Below are positions 25,666 through 34,600 of a stretch of 62,122 bases of DNA, one piece after another. The position numbers and the translations under genes were made by a program. Location of the stretch: assembly GCA_946403215.1 (NCBI GenBank), contig CAMIZG010000006.1, positions 1 to 62,122 on the forward strand, given 5' to 3'. Each line of letters begins with the position of its first letter. Positions within the stretch are counted from its first letter, which is position 1. The notes under the pieces were generated by a model. That model had not been told where the DNA came from. It saw only the letters and a program-made list of their open reading frames with translations, and made no database searches. The DNA comes from an uncultured Bacteroidales bacterium. GTDB lineage: Bacteria > Bacteroidota > Bacteroidia > Bacteroidales > Paludibacteraceae.

Positions 25666-26859
25666 TTAGTACAGGAATCCGAAGAGCCAGAGGGGTATTG
25701 CGTTGCCGCGACCGTACTCGATATTTGCCACTGCTGTCGGGCGTATAGGCGTACGTACCGGCATTTTCTCCTTGACGTCAAAGTAGTACTTTCCGTCCAC
25801 CACGAACATAGCGTTACGCTCTGTGGAGTTGATCTTGTGGCACGAGTGGATGGAGTTGTAGAAGAACGTCTCGGCTATATCCTGCATCGTGATGTCACGC
25901 GCAAAGTTCATATAAGCGATGTTCGTGTTCTGCAGGTACACCTTACTCGGCTTGCTCGGGAAGGCCTTACCCTCGTCGTACAGGAGGTTGATCAGTCGAG
26001 CGCGCTGCATGTAACCCAAGTAGTTCATCGTAGTGGCGCGCGAGGTCTCAATCTGCTCCGACAAGGTTGATACGTTTGGCACGTAAGGAGCATTCTCCAT
26101 GATCAGGTACAGCAATTTGCGTATCTTGTTCAGGTACGGCACATCAATCTGCTTGATAATAAGCACATCCACCTCCAATGCCATATTCATAGTGCGCAGC
26201 AACTCCTCGTTGAAGTTCCTGTTCTCCAGGTACGAGGGGTAATAGCCATGATGCAGATACGCATCCATGTACTGCTGAGGACGAACCTGGCTGAGCACCT
26301 CACGTGCAATAAGCTCGTGGTGCTGCAAAATGTCGTCAAGCGAGTACGTATCCAACTGCACGTGAGCCTGCAAGTTGAGGTACTCACGCAGCGAGAAGCC
26401 ACGCAGGTTATAGACCTTCAGTATGCCTACCAGTTCCTTGTTCTCCTCGCCCTCCAGATCCATTACGGGCGAGGCAGTGAACACAATATGCAGACTCTTG
26501 TATCGCTCATAGCACACGCGTAAGTCGTGCATCCAGTTCGGGTACTTAAACAACTGATCGAGCAGTAGTGTCTTGCCGCCTTTCTTCACAAACTCCGAAG
26601 CAAACTCGGTCAGAGTGTGCTGTGAGAAATAGAAGTTGTTGAAGTTGACATACAAAGTCTCACCGGGAGCCTCGTGCGGCAATCGGCGTGCCTTCTCACG
26701 GGCATATGCCAGGAGGAAGTCCGTCTTGCCTACACCTCGCCCGCCTTTGATGGCGATCAGTCGGTCGTTCCAGTCAATTTCGTCCATTAATTGACGCCTC
26801 ATGGGCACCTGGACGTGCTCAATCAGATACTTGTGTGTTTGAATGAATGGATCTAACAT
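25666..26859 (-). CDS. AAA_14/DUF4143-type ATPase
   Basis: 397 aa. The Walker A motif is IKGGRGVGKTDFLLAYA (about residues 36-52). A Walker B-like acidic stretch is not conspicuous (LLLDQLF near residue 97). The layout, an N-terminal AAA domain (about residues 30-200) and a C-terminal DUF4143-like part with VSTLSEQIETSRATTMNYLGYM (a winged-helix) and YLQNTNIAYMNF, fits the large and mostly uncharacterised ATPase family found in many anaerobes and archaea. A nuclease-like residue set at the C-terminus is not clear. Function unknown. It has its own promoter and precedes nifJ by 39 bp. Confidence 0.8.
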   Translation of the reverse strand: MLDPFIQTHKYLIEHVQVPMRRQLMDEIDWNDRLIAIKGGRGVGKTDFLLAYAREKARRLPHEAPGETLYVNFNNFYFSQHTLTEFASEFVKKGGKTLLLDQLFKYPNWMHDLRVCYERYKSLHIVFTASPVMDLEGEENKELVGILKVYNLRGFSLREYLNLQAHVQLDTYSLDDILQHHELIAREVLSQVRPQQYMDAYLHHGYYPSYLENRNFNEELLRTMNMALEVDVLIIKQIDVPYLNKIRKLLYLIMENAPYVPNVSTLSEQIETSRATTMNYLGYMQRARLINLLYDEGKAFPSKPSKVYLQNTNIAYMNFARDITMQDIAETFFYNSIHSCHKINSTERNAMFVVDGKYYFDVKEKMPVRTPIRPTAVANIEYGRGNAIPLWLFGFLY

Positions 26860-26896
26860 ATTACGTTATGGTATATAGAGGTTACAAATTCGGCTG

Positions 26897-26927
26897 CAAA
26901 GTTACAAAAAATTTTTGAAATTTGCAA
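26897..26927 (-). promoter_or_regulatory. Bacteroidetes-type promoter for the ATPase-nifJ cluster
   Basis: On the minus strand: TTGC (26927-26924), 19 nt, TAACTTTG (26904-26897). The leader to the ATG at 26859 is about 30 nt. All genes from here to 15536 run in the same direction with gaps under 70 bp, so it may drive the whole cluster. Confidence 0.85.
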
Positions 26928-27077
26928 GTATTTTGTAAAAAAAATGTTACAAAAACGTCATTTCTTGCCCAAAACCCTCATTATCAGGCCTATTTTTGCT
27001 ACATTTTGTGTCTATTTAGAGTGCACAGATGCAAAATCCCGGTTGTCAGGATTTGCTCAAGCCGATTTGGTGAGTCA

Positions 27078-27947
27078 TCATTTTATATTAATCAGCGGGA
27101 TATTATTGCCCCCCATATATTCGGGCAGCTTTCCGTCCCACTTCTCAATAGCATCCTGACGCACGAGCAGCTCGTTGAGGCTGGCAGCCACAGTGCGGTT
27201 GTAATACGCCTCACCATCTGCCTGTATGCGAAGTGCCTTGGCTTCACCTTCCGCCTTGGCGATGGCGATCTTGGCGTTAGCTTCAGCTTGTTTAACAAGG
27301 TTCTCAGCCTTCAAGGCTTCCTGAATGGCCTGGTTCTTGGCCTCAATGGCTTTTGAAAGCGATGCCGGCGGAGTGATCTGCGAGGTGAACTCCTCAACCA
27401 GGAAACCTTCCTCGTTGAGCGAGTGTTCGAGCATCATACGAACCTCTGACTCGAACTGCGCACGCGAAGCCATGAGCTCGTCGGAGGTGTACTTGTTAGC
27501 CGTAATGCGATATGCGTCGTAGATTACCGTGCGCATGTAGCCTTCCTCAATGTCACGCAACGGTTTGCGGTACTTGGCAAACACGTCCACAGCCTTGTCT
27601 CTGTTGAGGCGGAAAGCCAAGACGGGATCCATCGAGAACACAGCGGCATCCTTTGTTGTTACAGTGAACGGCGAGTAGTCAACGCGCTGAACATACACGG
27701 GATAAGAATAAACACTAGTGGTGACAGGGTTATAAAACACCCAACCAGTAACCGGTACGGCATCGAGCTTACCCTGATCGGTGAGTGAGAACTTCTTGAA
27801 CTTGATGCCCACCTCAGAAGTATCAACAACGGTCATACACGATGCAATGACTACGATAAACAGACCTATGCATACGGTTGCTGTTATTACTTTGCGGGTA
27901 ATTGATGATTGGGCACTTCCTGCCCCGGGATTGATGATTGTTGCCAT
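27078..27947 (-). CDS. SPFH/Band 7 (prohibitin-like) membrane protein
   Basis: 289 aa from the ATG at 27947 (MATIINPGAGSAQS); the longer frame passes through the promoter. One N-terminal membrane segment (VITATVCIGLFIVVIASCM, about residues 19-37) is followed by the Band 7 domain (VDTSEVGIKFKKFSLTDQGKLD; DPVLAFRLNRDKAVDVFAKY). A long helical C-terminal half rich in Ala, Glu and Lys (EALKAENLVKQAEANAKIA) should form the coiled coil used for ring-shaped oligomers. The family scaffolds membrane microdomains or controls membrane proteases. No partner NfeD or FtsH gene is adjacent. Confidence 0.9.
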   Translation of the reverse strand: MATIINPGAGSAQSSITRKVITATVCIGLFIVVIASCMTVVDTSEVGIKFKKFSLTDQGKLDAVPVTGWVFYNPVTTSVYSYPVYVQRVDYSPFTVTTKDAAVFSMDPVLAFRLNRDKAVDVFAKYRKPLRDIEEGYMRTVIYDAYRITANKYTSDELMASRAQFESEVRMMLEHSLNEEGFLVEEFTSQITPPASLSKAIEAKNQAIQEALKAENLVKQAEANAKIAIAKAEGEAKALRIQADGEAYYNRTVAASLNELLVRQDAIEKWDGKLPEYMGGNNIPLINIK

Positions 27948-28015
27948 AGTAGTATTGTTTTTAGTTAAATTTTCGCTTGCATCGGACTTAAGAGCCCTCA
28001 TTCCAAAATTCGCCA

Positions 28016-28046
28016 CAAAGATACAAAAAATAATTGACATTTGCAA
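28016..28046 (-). promoter_or_regulatory. Promoter of the prohibitin-like gene
   Basis: On the minus strand: TTGC (28046-28043), 19 nt, TATCTTTG (28023-28016). The leader to the ATG at 27947 is about 63 nt. Confidence 0.85.
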
Positions 28047-28220
28047 ATCTTTTGGCAAATTATTGATTTTTTTATTTTATGTATGTCTTTGCTTTGCGCA
28101 AGTTCTTCAGGATTTGATGCAAGGAATATAATAGTGTATGCCGGGAAACGAAATACTTATACGTTAGCAAAAAGTAACAAGACAGTCTTCATTGCCCCTA
28201 CGATTGGGCTAAGAACGACG

Positions 28221-28270
28221 CACTTATCACAGACTAACCACCCACTAACCACGCACTAATCACCCACTAA
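28221..28270. repeat. Five-unit 11-bp tandem array
   Basis: ACT recurs at 28222, 28233, 28244, 28255 and 28266, exactly every 11 bp. Full units: CACTTATCACA, GACTAACCACC, CACTAACCACG, CACTAATCACC, then a partial CACTAA. The reverse complement contains GTGATTA, a string also present in the 11-bp array at 16675-16707. Confidence 0.85.
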
Positions 28271-28400
28271 ATTGAAGGTGAAATTTCGGAAAAATGAGGG
28301 TTCTGACGAGGAAAACAGGCTTTTCCAGACGAAAGAATACTACTATATATACACAGTATATATAGTACAAATTGAAGAAGGAAAGAACATAAAAACAAGA

Positions 28401-28434
28401 AGGAGGTGTGTCGCTCAGACGTGACACACCTCCT
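28401..28434 (-). terminator. Intrinsic terminator of the large secreted-protein gene
   Basis: AGGAGGTGTGTC (28401-28412) and GACACACCTCCT (28423-28434) form a perfect 12-bp stem with a 10-nt loop. On the minus strand it is followed by a T-rich stretch (CTTGTTTTTATG). It lies 60 bp downstream of the stop at 28494. Confidence 0.85.
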
Positions 28435-28493
28435 TGCAGATGAATTGTAACGATAGGGATTAGAATAGCCTAATACCGACGTATCGATAAGGA

Positions 28494-31487
28494 TTAACGC
28501 AGGCGGATTCCGAGAATTGAATAACAGTTGTTGCCGGTACGGATGATGAGTTGGCCGTCGCGGAGCAGCTTGCTGCAATTGGAGGCTTCCGGCCGAGTAT
28601 CAAGAGCCGATGGCAGATCTGTTCTGCCCCAGCTGACATCATCAATATAGTAGGTCACCACCCCATCCGTTCCGTTGGGGCCGATGTAGCGGAACGCCAT
28701 GTGGAAGATATCCGCCACGGTCTGTGCGTGCGGTGCCAGGTCGAGGTAGAAAGTTACCCACTGCGAGTCCTCGTCGCCGGTCTTTGGTATGCTGAAGCTA
28801 GCCGTCAAATTCTGCGTGAACACTTCTGCCTGCGAGTACGGGTCAATGTAGTAAATCTCAAGTGCCGTTGGGCTCTCTTCCTCGGGCAAGTACTGTCCCA
28901 TAACGCTAAAGGCAAAGATTTTTCCTTCGGCGTTCTTGTAGTCCAGTGCAGGCGTTACGAGCCACATTTCCCAATCGCCGGTGCTCTGTTTGCCAAACTG
29001 GTATGCCGTAGCCTTGGCGTACTTACCATCGCCGTCGAAGAGACTTGTCTGCGACTCATCAAGTCCCCACCAAGGGCGTGCATCGGCAGCTGCTACGTTC
29101 TGCCAACCGCTGATGAGCAGTGTTTTGTTATGTTCAGCTTGGTCAAATCCCTCGTCCAAGAGGGTGAGCGGGTGGCTGTTGTCCCATTGGAAATCAGTAG
29201 CCCAATCGACAGTTTCCGGTGTTGCCGGCAGGCCTGTGCCGCTGAGCTCAACCTCTACATTGTTGAACTCGCTGCTCTGCGAGTAGATGACGAGAGTGGA
29301 CAGGAAATCGCCTTCCTCTTGTGGTTTGAAGGTGACAGTAACCTCACTCTCAGTGTTCTTGGAGAGCATCGTTCCGTCGATAACAAAGGCAGCGCCCGTG
29401 ACATGCTCGACGCGCAGGTAGATGAAATCGTTGCAGTTCTCGCTCTTAACCTTAATGACCTGCTGTTGCTGTTGTCCAGCCACAGCGCTGAACGCGGGCA
29501 CAATGCTCGGTGTGACGGTGATAACCGGTTGCGCGCTTGGGTCGGTGCATGATCCCTGGAGTTTAATGGACTGATGCAAGGTCGGATGCAGGGTATTATC
29601 AATGTTCAGATAAGCGGTGTGTATGCCAGCCTTGGTAGGAGCATATGTGACCACAAGATTGCACTTGCTCTGATCAGCAGCCAGTTCGGCCTGTGAAAGC
29701 ATGAACTGGTCGGCATCGGTGTAGGATAGTTCGAAGGTTGTTGCACCATCGAGGTTACCTTGCTCAACATGCAGAGTCTGGAACACAACCGTATTGCCGA
29801 TAGTGGTCTCCACGGGAGATAGCTTGTTAGGTGTAACGAGGATGTAGGGTTCGGTATCCTCAATGCGCACAAGGCTGAAATCGTCGAAGAGCACCTGGGC
29901 ATTTTTAGGCACCTTGAATCGCACACGGAAAAACGATGAGTTCGTCGGCTTGGATGTGATTACATCCAGTTCCTCCCATTCGGTGCTAACAGCCGCTGCC
30001 ACATTACGTTGCAGTTTATCGGCATCGTGCTGCTTCATCGCCTCGGCATCACCACTGCCAACAGGCTCCCAATAGCAGTCAAGCGCCAGCGCGCCTTCAG
30101 CAGGGAGGCTGAGCACCTTATAATGGAGCTTTATTTCGAACAGCGAACCTGCAGCATATTCGGCATCCACAAGTGTGACGCCCTGGTCCAGATTAACCGT
30201 TTGTGTGGCGTTAATCTTCAGCGCGACATCTCCATCAAGTTTGTCGTTTTCTTCGATGGAAGCAGTACCCAATGGGAAGTTCCACCCCTCGAATGAGCAG
30301 CCGAACATCGCATTGCATGAATAGTCCTCAAAACTGCCGTTCTGAAGAAGCTCTGTACCGGCAGGCGGAACGGGTTTGGTAGCATTCCAGCCGGCAACAA
30401 CAATGACGTTGGCCGCCCCTGCGGAAGAAAGGGTTATGTTGGCACTGCCTGCACCTTCCTTGGGAGCGGTGAGCGTTAACTTGAGCGTGTAGCCTGTTTC
30501 AGCGTCCGTTTTAGCAATAGATGTCACAGCCGGTACAAGTGCAGAGTTGTCGGAAGCAACGGTAATTTCGCCGGTCAGGTTCTCGCCCTTAACGGTAATA
30601 TTCTCCTCGGCAGGCTCGCCGATGGTTACGTTACCAAAAGAGAGTATATTTTCAGCAATGATGGCGGGTGTGGGTTGGCTACTATCTTCCCAAAGATCGT
30701 CCCACGAGGCGGCCACTTTGATTTCGTCAAGCAGCATATCGACGGGCGTATTGCCATTGGAGCAAAGCGCCACACCAACAAGTTTTGCAGCGTCAGCACT
30801 TGCCGCACTCGGGTTGACGCTGGTGACAGCAACAGTCTGTTCGGCAGGTGTAGGATTGATGTAAAGGCTTACGAGGTCGTTCTTTTCGCCTTCGACAAAG
30901 GCATACTCGACAACGATGAGATAGGTTGTGCCTGTCTTCAGGGCGGTTTCAGCGAACTGCGGAGTCTCACTGCGACGCGATACGCCCAGGTTGTACGTGC
31001 TCGCATCAACGGTCTTGATGACAACACGGCCGTTCAGGCTGCCCAAAGCGTTGTTAGAAGCATCAATGGCGAATGAAATAATGCTGTTGTTGGCATTTGA
31101 AGCCGACGATGCACTCGATGATGTCTGCAAGCCTCCGGCATTGACTTTGAGCAGGAAAGCAAGATAAGCCTTGTTGCCCGCAATGCTGCTGACAGCATTC
31201 TCAAAAAGAATATAATCACGGCTGTGGTTGGCCGAGTACTTCACGGCATTGGTGGTAGTGGCGGTGCAATAATCGTCATGTGTCAACTGCTGTGCCACGA
31301 CCTTGAACTGCTCCGTGCCGGGACTGTAGGTGTGCCAGTTGCCGTCAGAGGGGATGCTACCGCCTGACCAAGTAGATGCGGACAGAGTGCCCGCAGGACG
31401 GTCAAAGCGCTCTTGAAACAGCAGGGAAGCATTAGCCATGCTCAGCGACAAAGCCGCCAAGCATACAAAAGTAAGAATTCGTTTCAT
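28494..31487 (-). CDS. Large secreted multi-domain protein (choice-of-anchor J-like), probable T9SS cargo
   Basis: 997 aa from the ATG at 31487 (MKRILTFVCLAALSLSMANA, signal peptide). The frame continues upstream, but that part overlaps the promoter. The N-terminal part (about residues 20-240) resembles a jelly-roll domain (LLFQERFDRPAGTLSASTWSGG). Repeats of Ig-like/abnormal-spindle type domains follow (ENILSFGNVTIGEPAEENIT; ITVTPSIVPAFSAVAGQQ). About residues 770-960 read as a choice-of-anchor J domain (LLDEGFDQAEHNKTLLISGW ... YYIDDVSWG). The tail KLLRDGQLIIRTGNNCYSIL matches the short sorting-type tail common on Bacteroidales T9SS cargo. Likely surface or secreted; ligand unknown. Confidence 0.78.
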   Translation of the reverse strand: MKRILTFVCLAALSLSMANASLLFQERFDRPAGTLSASTWSGGSIPSDGNWHTYSPGTEQFKVVAQQLTHDDYCTATTTNAVKYSANHSRDYILFENAVSSIAGNKAYLAFLLKVNAGGLQTSSSASSASNANNSIISFAIDASNNALGSLNGRVVIKTVDASTYNLGVSRRSETPQFAETALKTGTTYLIVVEYAFVEGEKNDLVSLYINPTPAEQTVAVTSVNPSAASADAAKLVGVALCSNGNTPVDMLLDEIKVAASWDDLWEDSSQPTPAIIAENILSFGNVTIGEPAEENITVKGENLTGEITVASDNSALVPAVTSIAKTDAETGYTLKLTLTAPKEGAGSANITLSSAGAANVIVVAGWNATKPVPPAGTELLQNGSFEDYSCNAMFGCSFEGWNFPLGTASIEENDKLDGDVALKINATQTVNLDQGVTLVDAEYAAGSLFEIKLHYKVLSLPAEGALALDCYWEPVGSGDAEAMKQHDADKLQRNVAAAVSTEWEELDVITSKPTNSSFFRVRFKVPKNAQVLFDDFSLVRIEDTEPYILVTPNKLSPVETTIGNTVVFQTLHVEQGNLDGATTFELSYTDADQFMLSQAELAADQSKCNLVVTYAPTKAGIHTAYLNIDNTLHPTLHQSIKLQGSCTDPSAQPVITVTPSIVPAFSAVAGQQQQQVIKVKSENCNDFIYLRVEHVTGAAFVIDGTMLSKNTESEVTVTFKPQEEGDFLSTLVIYSQSSEFNNVEVELSGTGLPATPETVDWATDFQWDNSHPLTLLDEGFDQAEHNKTLLISGWQNVAAADARPWWGLDESQTSLFDGDGKYAKATAYQFGKQSTGDWEMWLVTPALDYKNAEGKIFAFSVMGQYLPEEESPTALEIYYIDPYSQAEVFTQNLTASFSIPKTGDEDSQWVTFYLDLAPHAQTVADIFHMAFRYIGPNGTDGVVTYYIDDVSWGRTDLPSALDTRPEASNCSKLLRDGQLIIRTGNNCYSILGIRLR

Positions 31488-31556
31488 ACGCGTATACATT
31501 ATAATGTGAAACAATATTTCATAGTGTACCAATCGTTGTCTATCACGTTTCGGCAG

Positions 31557-31587
31557 CAAAGGTACAAAAAAAAAGTGAATAATGCAA
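31557..31587 (-). promoter_or_regulatory. Promoter of the large secreted-protein gene
   Basis: On the minus strand: TTGC (31587-31584), 19 nt, TACCTTTG (31564-31557). It points away from the TamB-fusion promoter 18 bp to the right, so the two genes share one divergent control region. Confidence 0.83.
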
Positions 31588-31604
31588 ATTGTTGCCCAAA
31601 AAAT

Positions 31605-31635
31605 TTGCAAATACGGAAAATATTTCGTATCTTTG
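31605..31635 (+). promoter_or_regulatory. Promoter of the TamB-Omp85 fusion gene
   Basis: TTGC (31605-31608), 19 nt, TATCTTTG (31628-31635). The predicted leader to the ATG at 31668 is about 27 nt. Confidence 0.87.
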
Positions 31636-31667
31636 CGAGTTTTTTGTAAAAAAGCATACTATAGCAA

Positions 31668-34600
31668 ATGAAGATCGGTAGGCTGCTATGGAAAGTACCG
31701 GCTGTTGTTCTGGGCGTAGCTATAGGCTTAGTGCTGCTACTGCTGATAGCCGCTGCAGGTGTAATTGTGACTCCTGCAGCCCGTACGGCTATTCTGGAGA
31801 AAGGCCTGGAGATAGCCAATGAGCAGACTGATCTGGATATTGATTTGGAAAGGCTTTATCTATCACCTTTCCACCATTCTCCCATAGTGCTCTACCATGC
31901 TTACAAGGGCGAGGCAGACTTGCCACTGCATATTGAGATTGACAGCCTTTTTATCGGCCATCGGGGCAAGGATACGCTGATCTATGTTCATCGCCTCAGG
32001 CTGAGCGCCACGGCGCTGACCACTGACACAGCAGGCGGATTGCAAGGCGCCATCAACAGAAAGGAACCGATAGGTAGTGTGCTAACCGGATTGCCAATTG
32101 TGGTGGATGAGTTGCATCTGAGCGATCTCACGTTCCATTCTGACACGCTGATAGTGCCAGTTGGTGTGAATGTCATATTGGACGACATTTCACTTACAAG
32201 CCCCGGCCTGAACATAGCCAAAGGGCAGTACCCACTGCATAATTTCCGATTAACGGACGCTTATATAGGCATTGAACTTCGCGACGTTCCGCCCGACACA
32301 ACGGCTCATGACACCACCCCGCTACTGATGGCCTATGATGTTCCCGATGGTGTGATGCGCAACGTACATTTCGCTCTCCTCCCCCTTGGGCTGCATATCC
32401 GCACCGATTATTTATCCACCAACACACTGGCTGATGTAGGCAACAGCCTATACGATGCACGCCGCTTGAACGCTGGCGGTGCCTCACTGACTCTCGGTGA
32501 GTTGTACCTACCCTTTGACACGCTATACGGCGGTGCTCGCGTTGACTTACAAAAGAGCCTGATTACCAGCCATGGCCTTCATGCTTACTCGAGTAAGTTC
32601 GGCGCAGAAGCTGATTTGACCGCCACGGCCCTTGATCTGGAAACGATGCAGGTGGATGTGACAGGTGAAGCGGATTTTCGCGGCAGCAAAGCACGTCTTA
32701 AGGCACAATACGATATCGCTAACGCCGCATACGACGCCCAGGTAGATGTACAGAAGGTTGACCTATCGCCCTTCATGAAGGACAGCCCTCCCGTAGTGAT
32801 AACCGGTACGGTTGATGCACGGGGTAAGGGATTGGATATCAACTCCCGAGCCACACGTAGCATGGTGAAGATACACCTGACAGACGCCCAGTACGACAAC
32901 ATCAATGTCTCCGGTATGCGCCTAAATGCCGAACTGGCAAACGGAGCTGTGGACGGTGACCTGCATCTGCCAGTGGCGATGAAGGGTGACAGTTTAACGG
33001 TGAAAGGGGTGACCGACCACCAATTCTACGTTGAGAATTTCCTTAAGCCTGAGAAGATCCGAGTGAACTACCGGTCTCAGATGCGCGATGTTCAGGCACA
33101 TGTGTCCGGCGAGGACTACCATGTTCAGCAACTGGACTTGAAATTCACGACCGATAGCGCCACGGCTCTGAACATGTCAACGGAAGGTCTAACAGCCGAG
33201 ATAAAAAGCCCGATGCACGTGATGCAGCTGGTGGATGAGATACCGCCTCTGCTGCGAGCTGTAGGCGATTCGGCTATCATTAATCCGTTAACCTCATTGG
33301 CCGATCTGACGATGCTTGACACCTTGCGGCCGTTGATCCCTGACCTCAACGCGGCGATTGCGTTGCGGCACGGTAGTCCGGCACAGGGAATGCTGGATAA
33401 GATGGGATTGGACATCGAGGCAGTAGACCTGACACTAAACTCTGACAGCAAACGGACGGACCTGGCGTTGGAGGCGTCTATCCCAACGATAGAGCACCCC
33501 GAGGACAGCACAGCCATGCGTCTGCCGGCAGCCAGAGCAGCAATACGGGTGGCTATGATGGACGACAGCACGAATGTATCGCTATCTGCCCACTCCGAAA
33601 TAACCGATGGCGCGATGTCGCTGCACGGCCTGAGCACAGATGCCAACCTACAATTCGATGTAGAGCGCAAACGCAATGACTTGCATGGTGCCGGACGTCT
33701 GTCCATGAGCGATCTTAGCTTCGGGGCAATGAATCTTGGCAGCAGGGAAGTGAAGATGGCCGTCGCTCGTTCGGAAAATTTCCAAAACAGCATCAAAGCA
33801 GACGTGCAGTTGGATGATGTTCCGTTGGAGATCGTTGACAGCCTCCTCAAGATGGCTGACCTGAATCTGAACGGAGCCATCCGCGCCACAGCCACAGCCG
33901 ACGGCCTGCCCGCACAACTTGACCTCTCGGCCGAAGTGCTTCCTCTGGGAGTGTCGGCACTATATAAGCCCTACAACATAAAGCTCGGTCTGGGGGAGAC
34001 GCCCATCGTCATGCAACATAACAAGGTGGATTTCAACGGATTGCCTATCTATGGCGCCGATAGCACCTATCTGGCCCTGACCGGCGGACTGGATATCAAT
34101 GCCATGCGACTGGATGTAGCACTGGTTGCCGATAGTTTTGCCCCCGCCAAGCTGGTGCAGGACGGCCCGATACCGGTCTATGGAGAGCTCGCTACCGATA
34201 TTCGGGGAACCGTTACCGGAGCGCTGGATAGCATTGTGGCAGACGTGGATGTCACCATCCTGCCGGTAACCGACATCACCTATCCTATAGACAAGAAGAA
34301 TCTGGCACAGGTCAAACCGCACGGAACCGTCAATGTGCGCTACGCTTTAGCAGATACAGCACCGCTCAACCTTGGAGGAAGGATTAATGTAGATGAAGGC
34401 TTCATCCGCTATTCGCCCAAATTGTACCCTATTATGCCTTTCCAAATCGACCAAGGCAGTAACATTGCGTTCAACGGACCCATCGGCAAAACGATGCTGG
34501 ACGTGTCGGCATCGCAAAAAGTGAAAGCCGATGTGCAGTCAGAAGGCGAGGAGACACGCCGTGTGGATTTCACAACCGGCGTCCGAGTCAACGGCGTTTT

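Larger units (their letters stand above)
28048..28493. other. Gene-free spacer between the secreted-protein gene and the prohibitin-like gene
   Basis: About 446 bp. It holds the 11-bp repeat array (28221-28270) and the terminator of the upstream gene (28401-28434). I found no coding region on either strand; the rest is AT-rich and unremarkable. Confidence 0.7.

Noticed and set aside
25666..26859. ATPase as part of a toxin or defence system
   Set aside because: The family is widespread and it sits with a metabolic gene; no partner defence gene is nearby.
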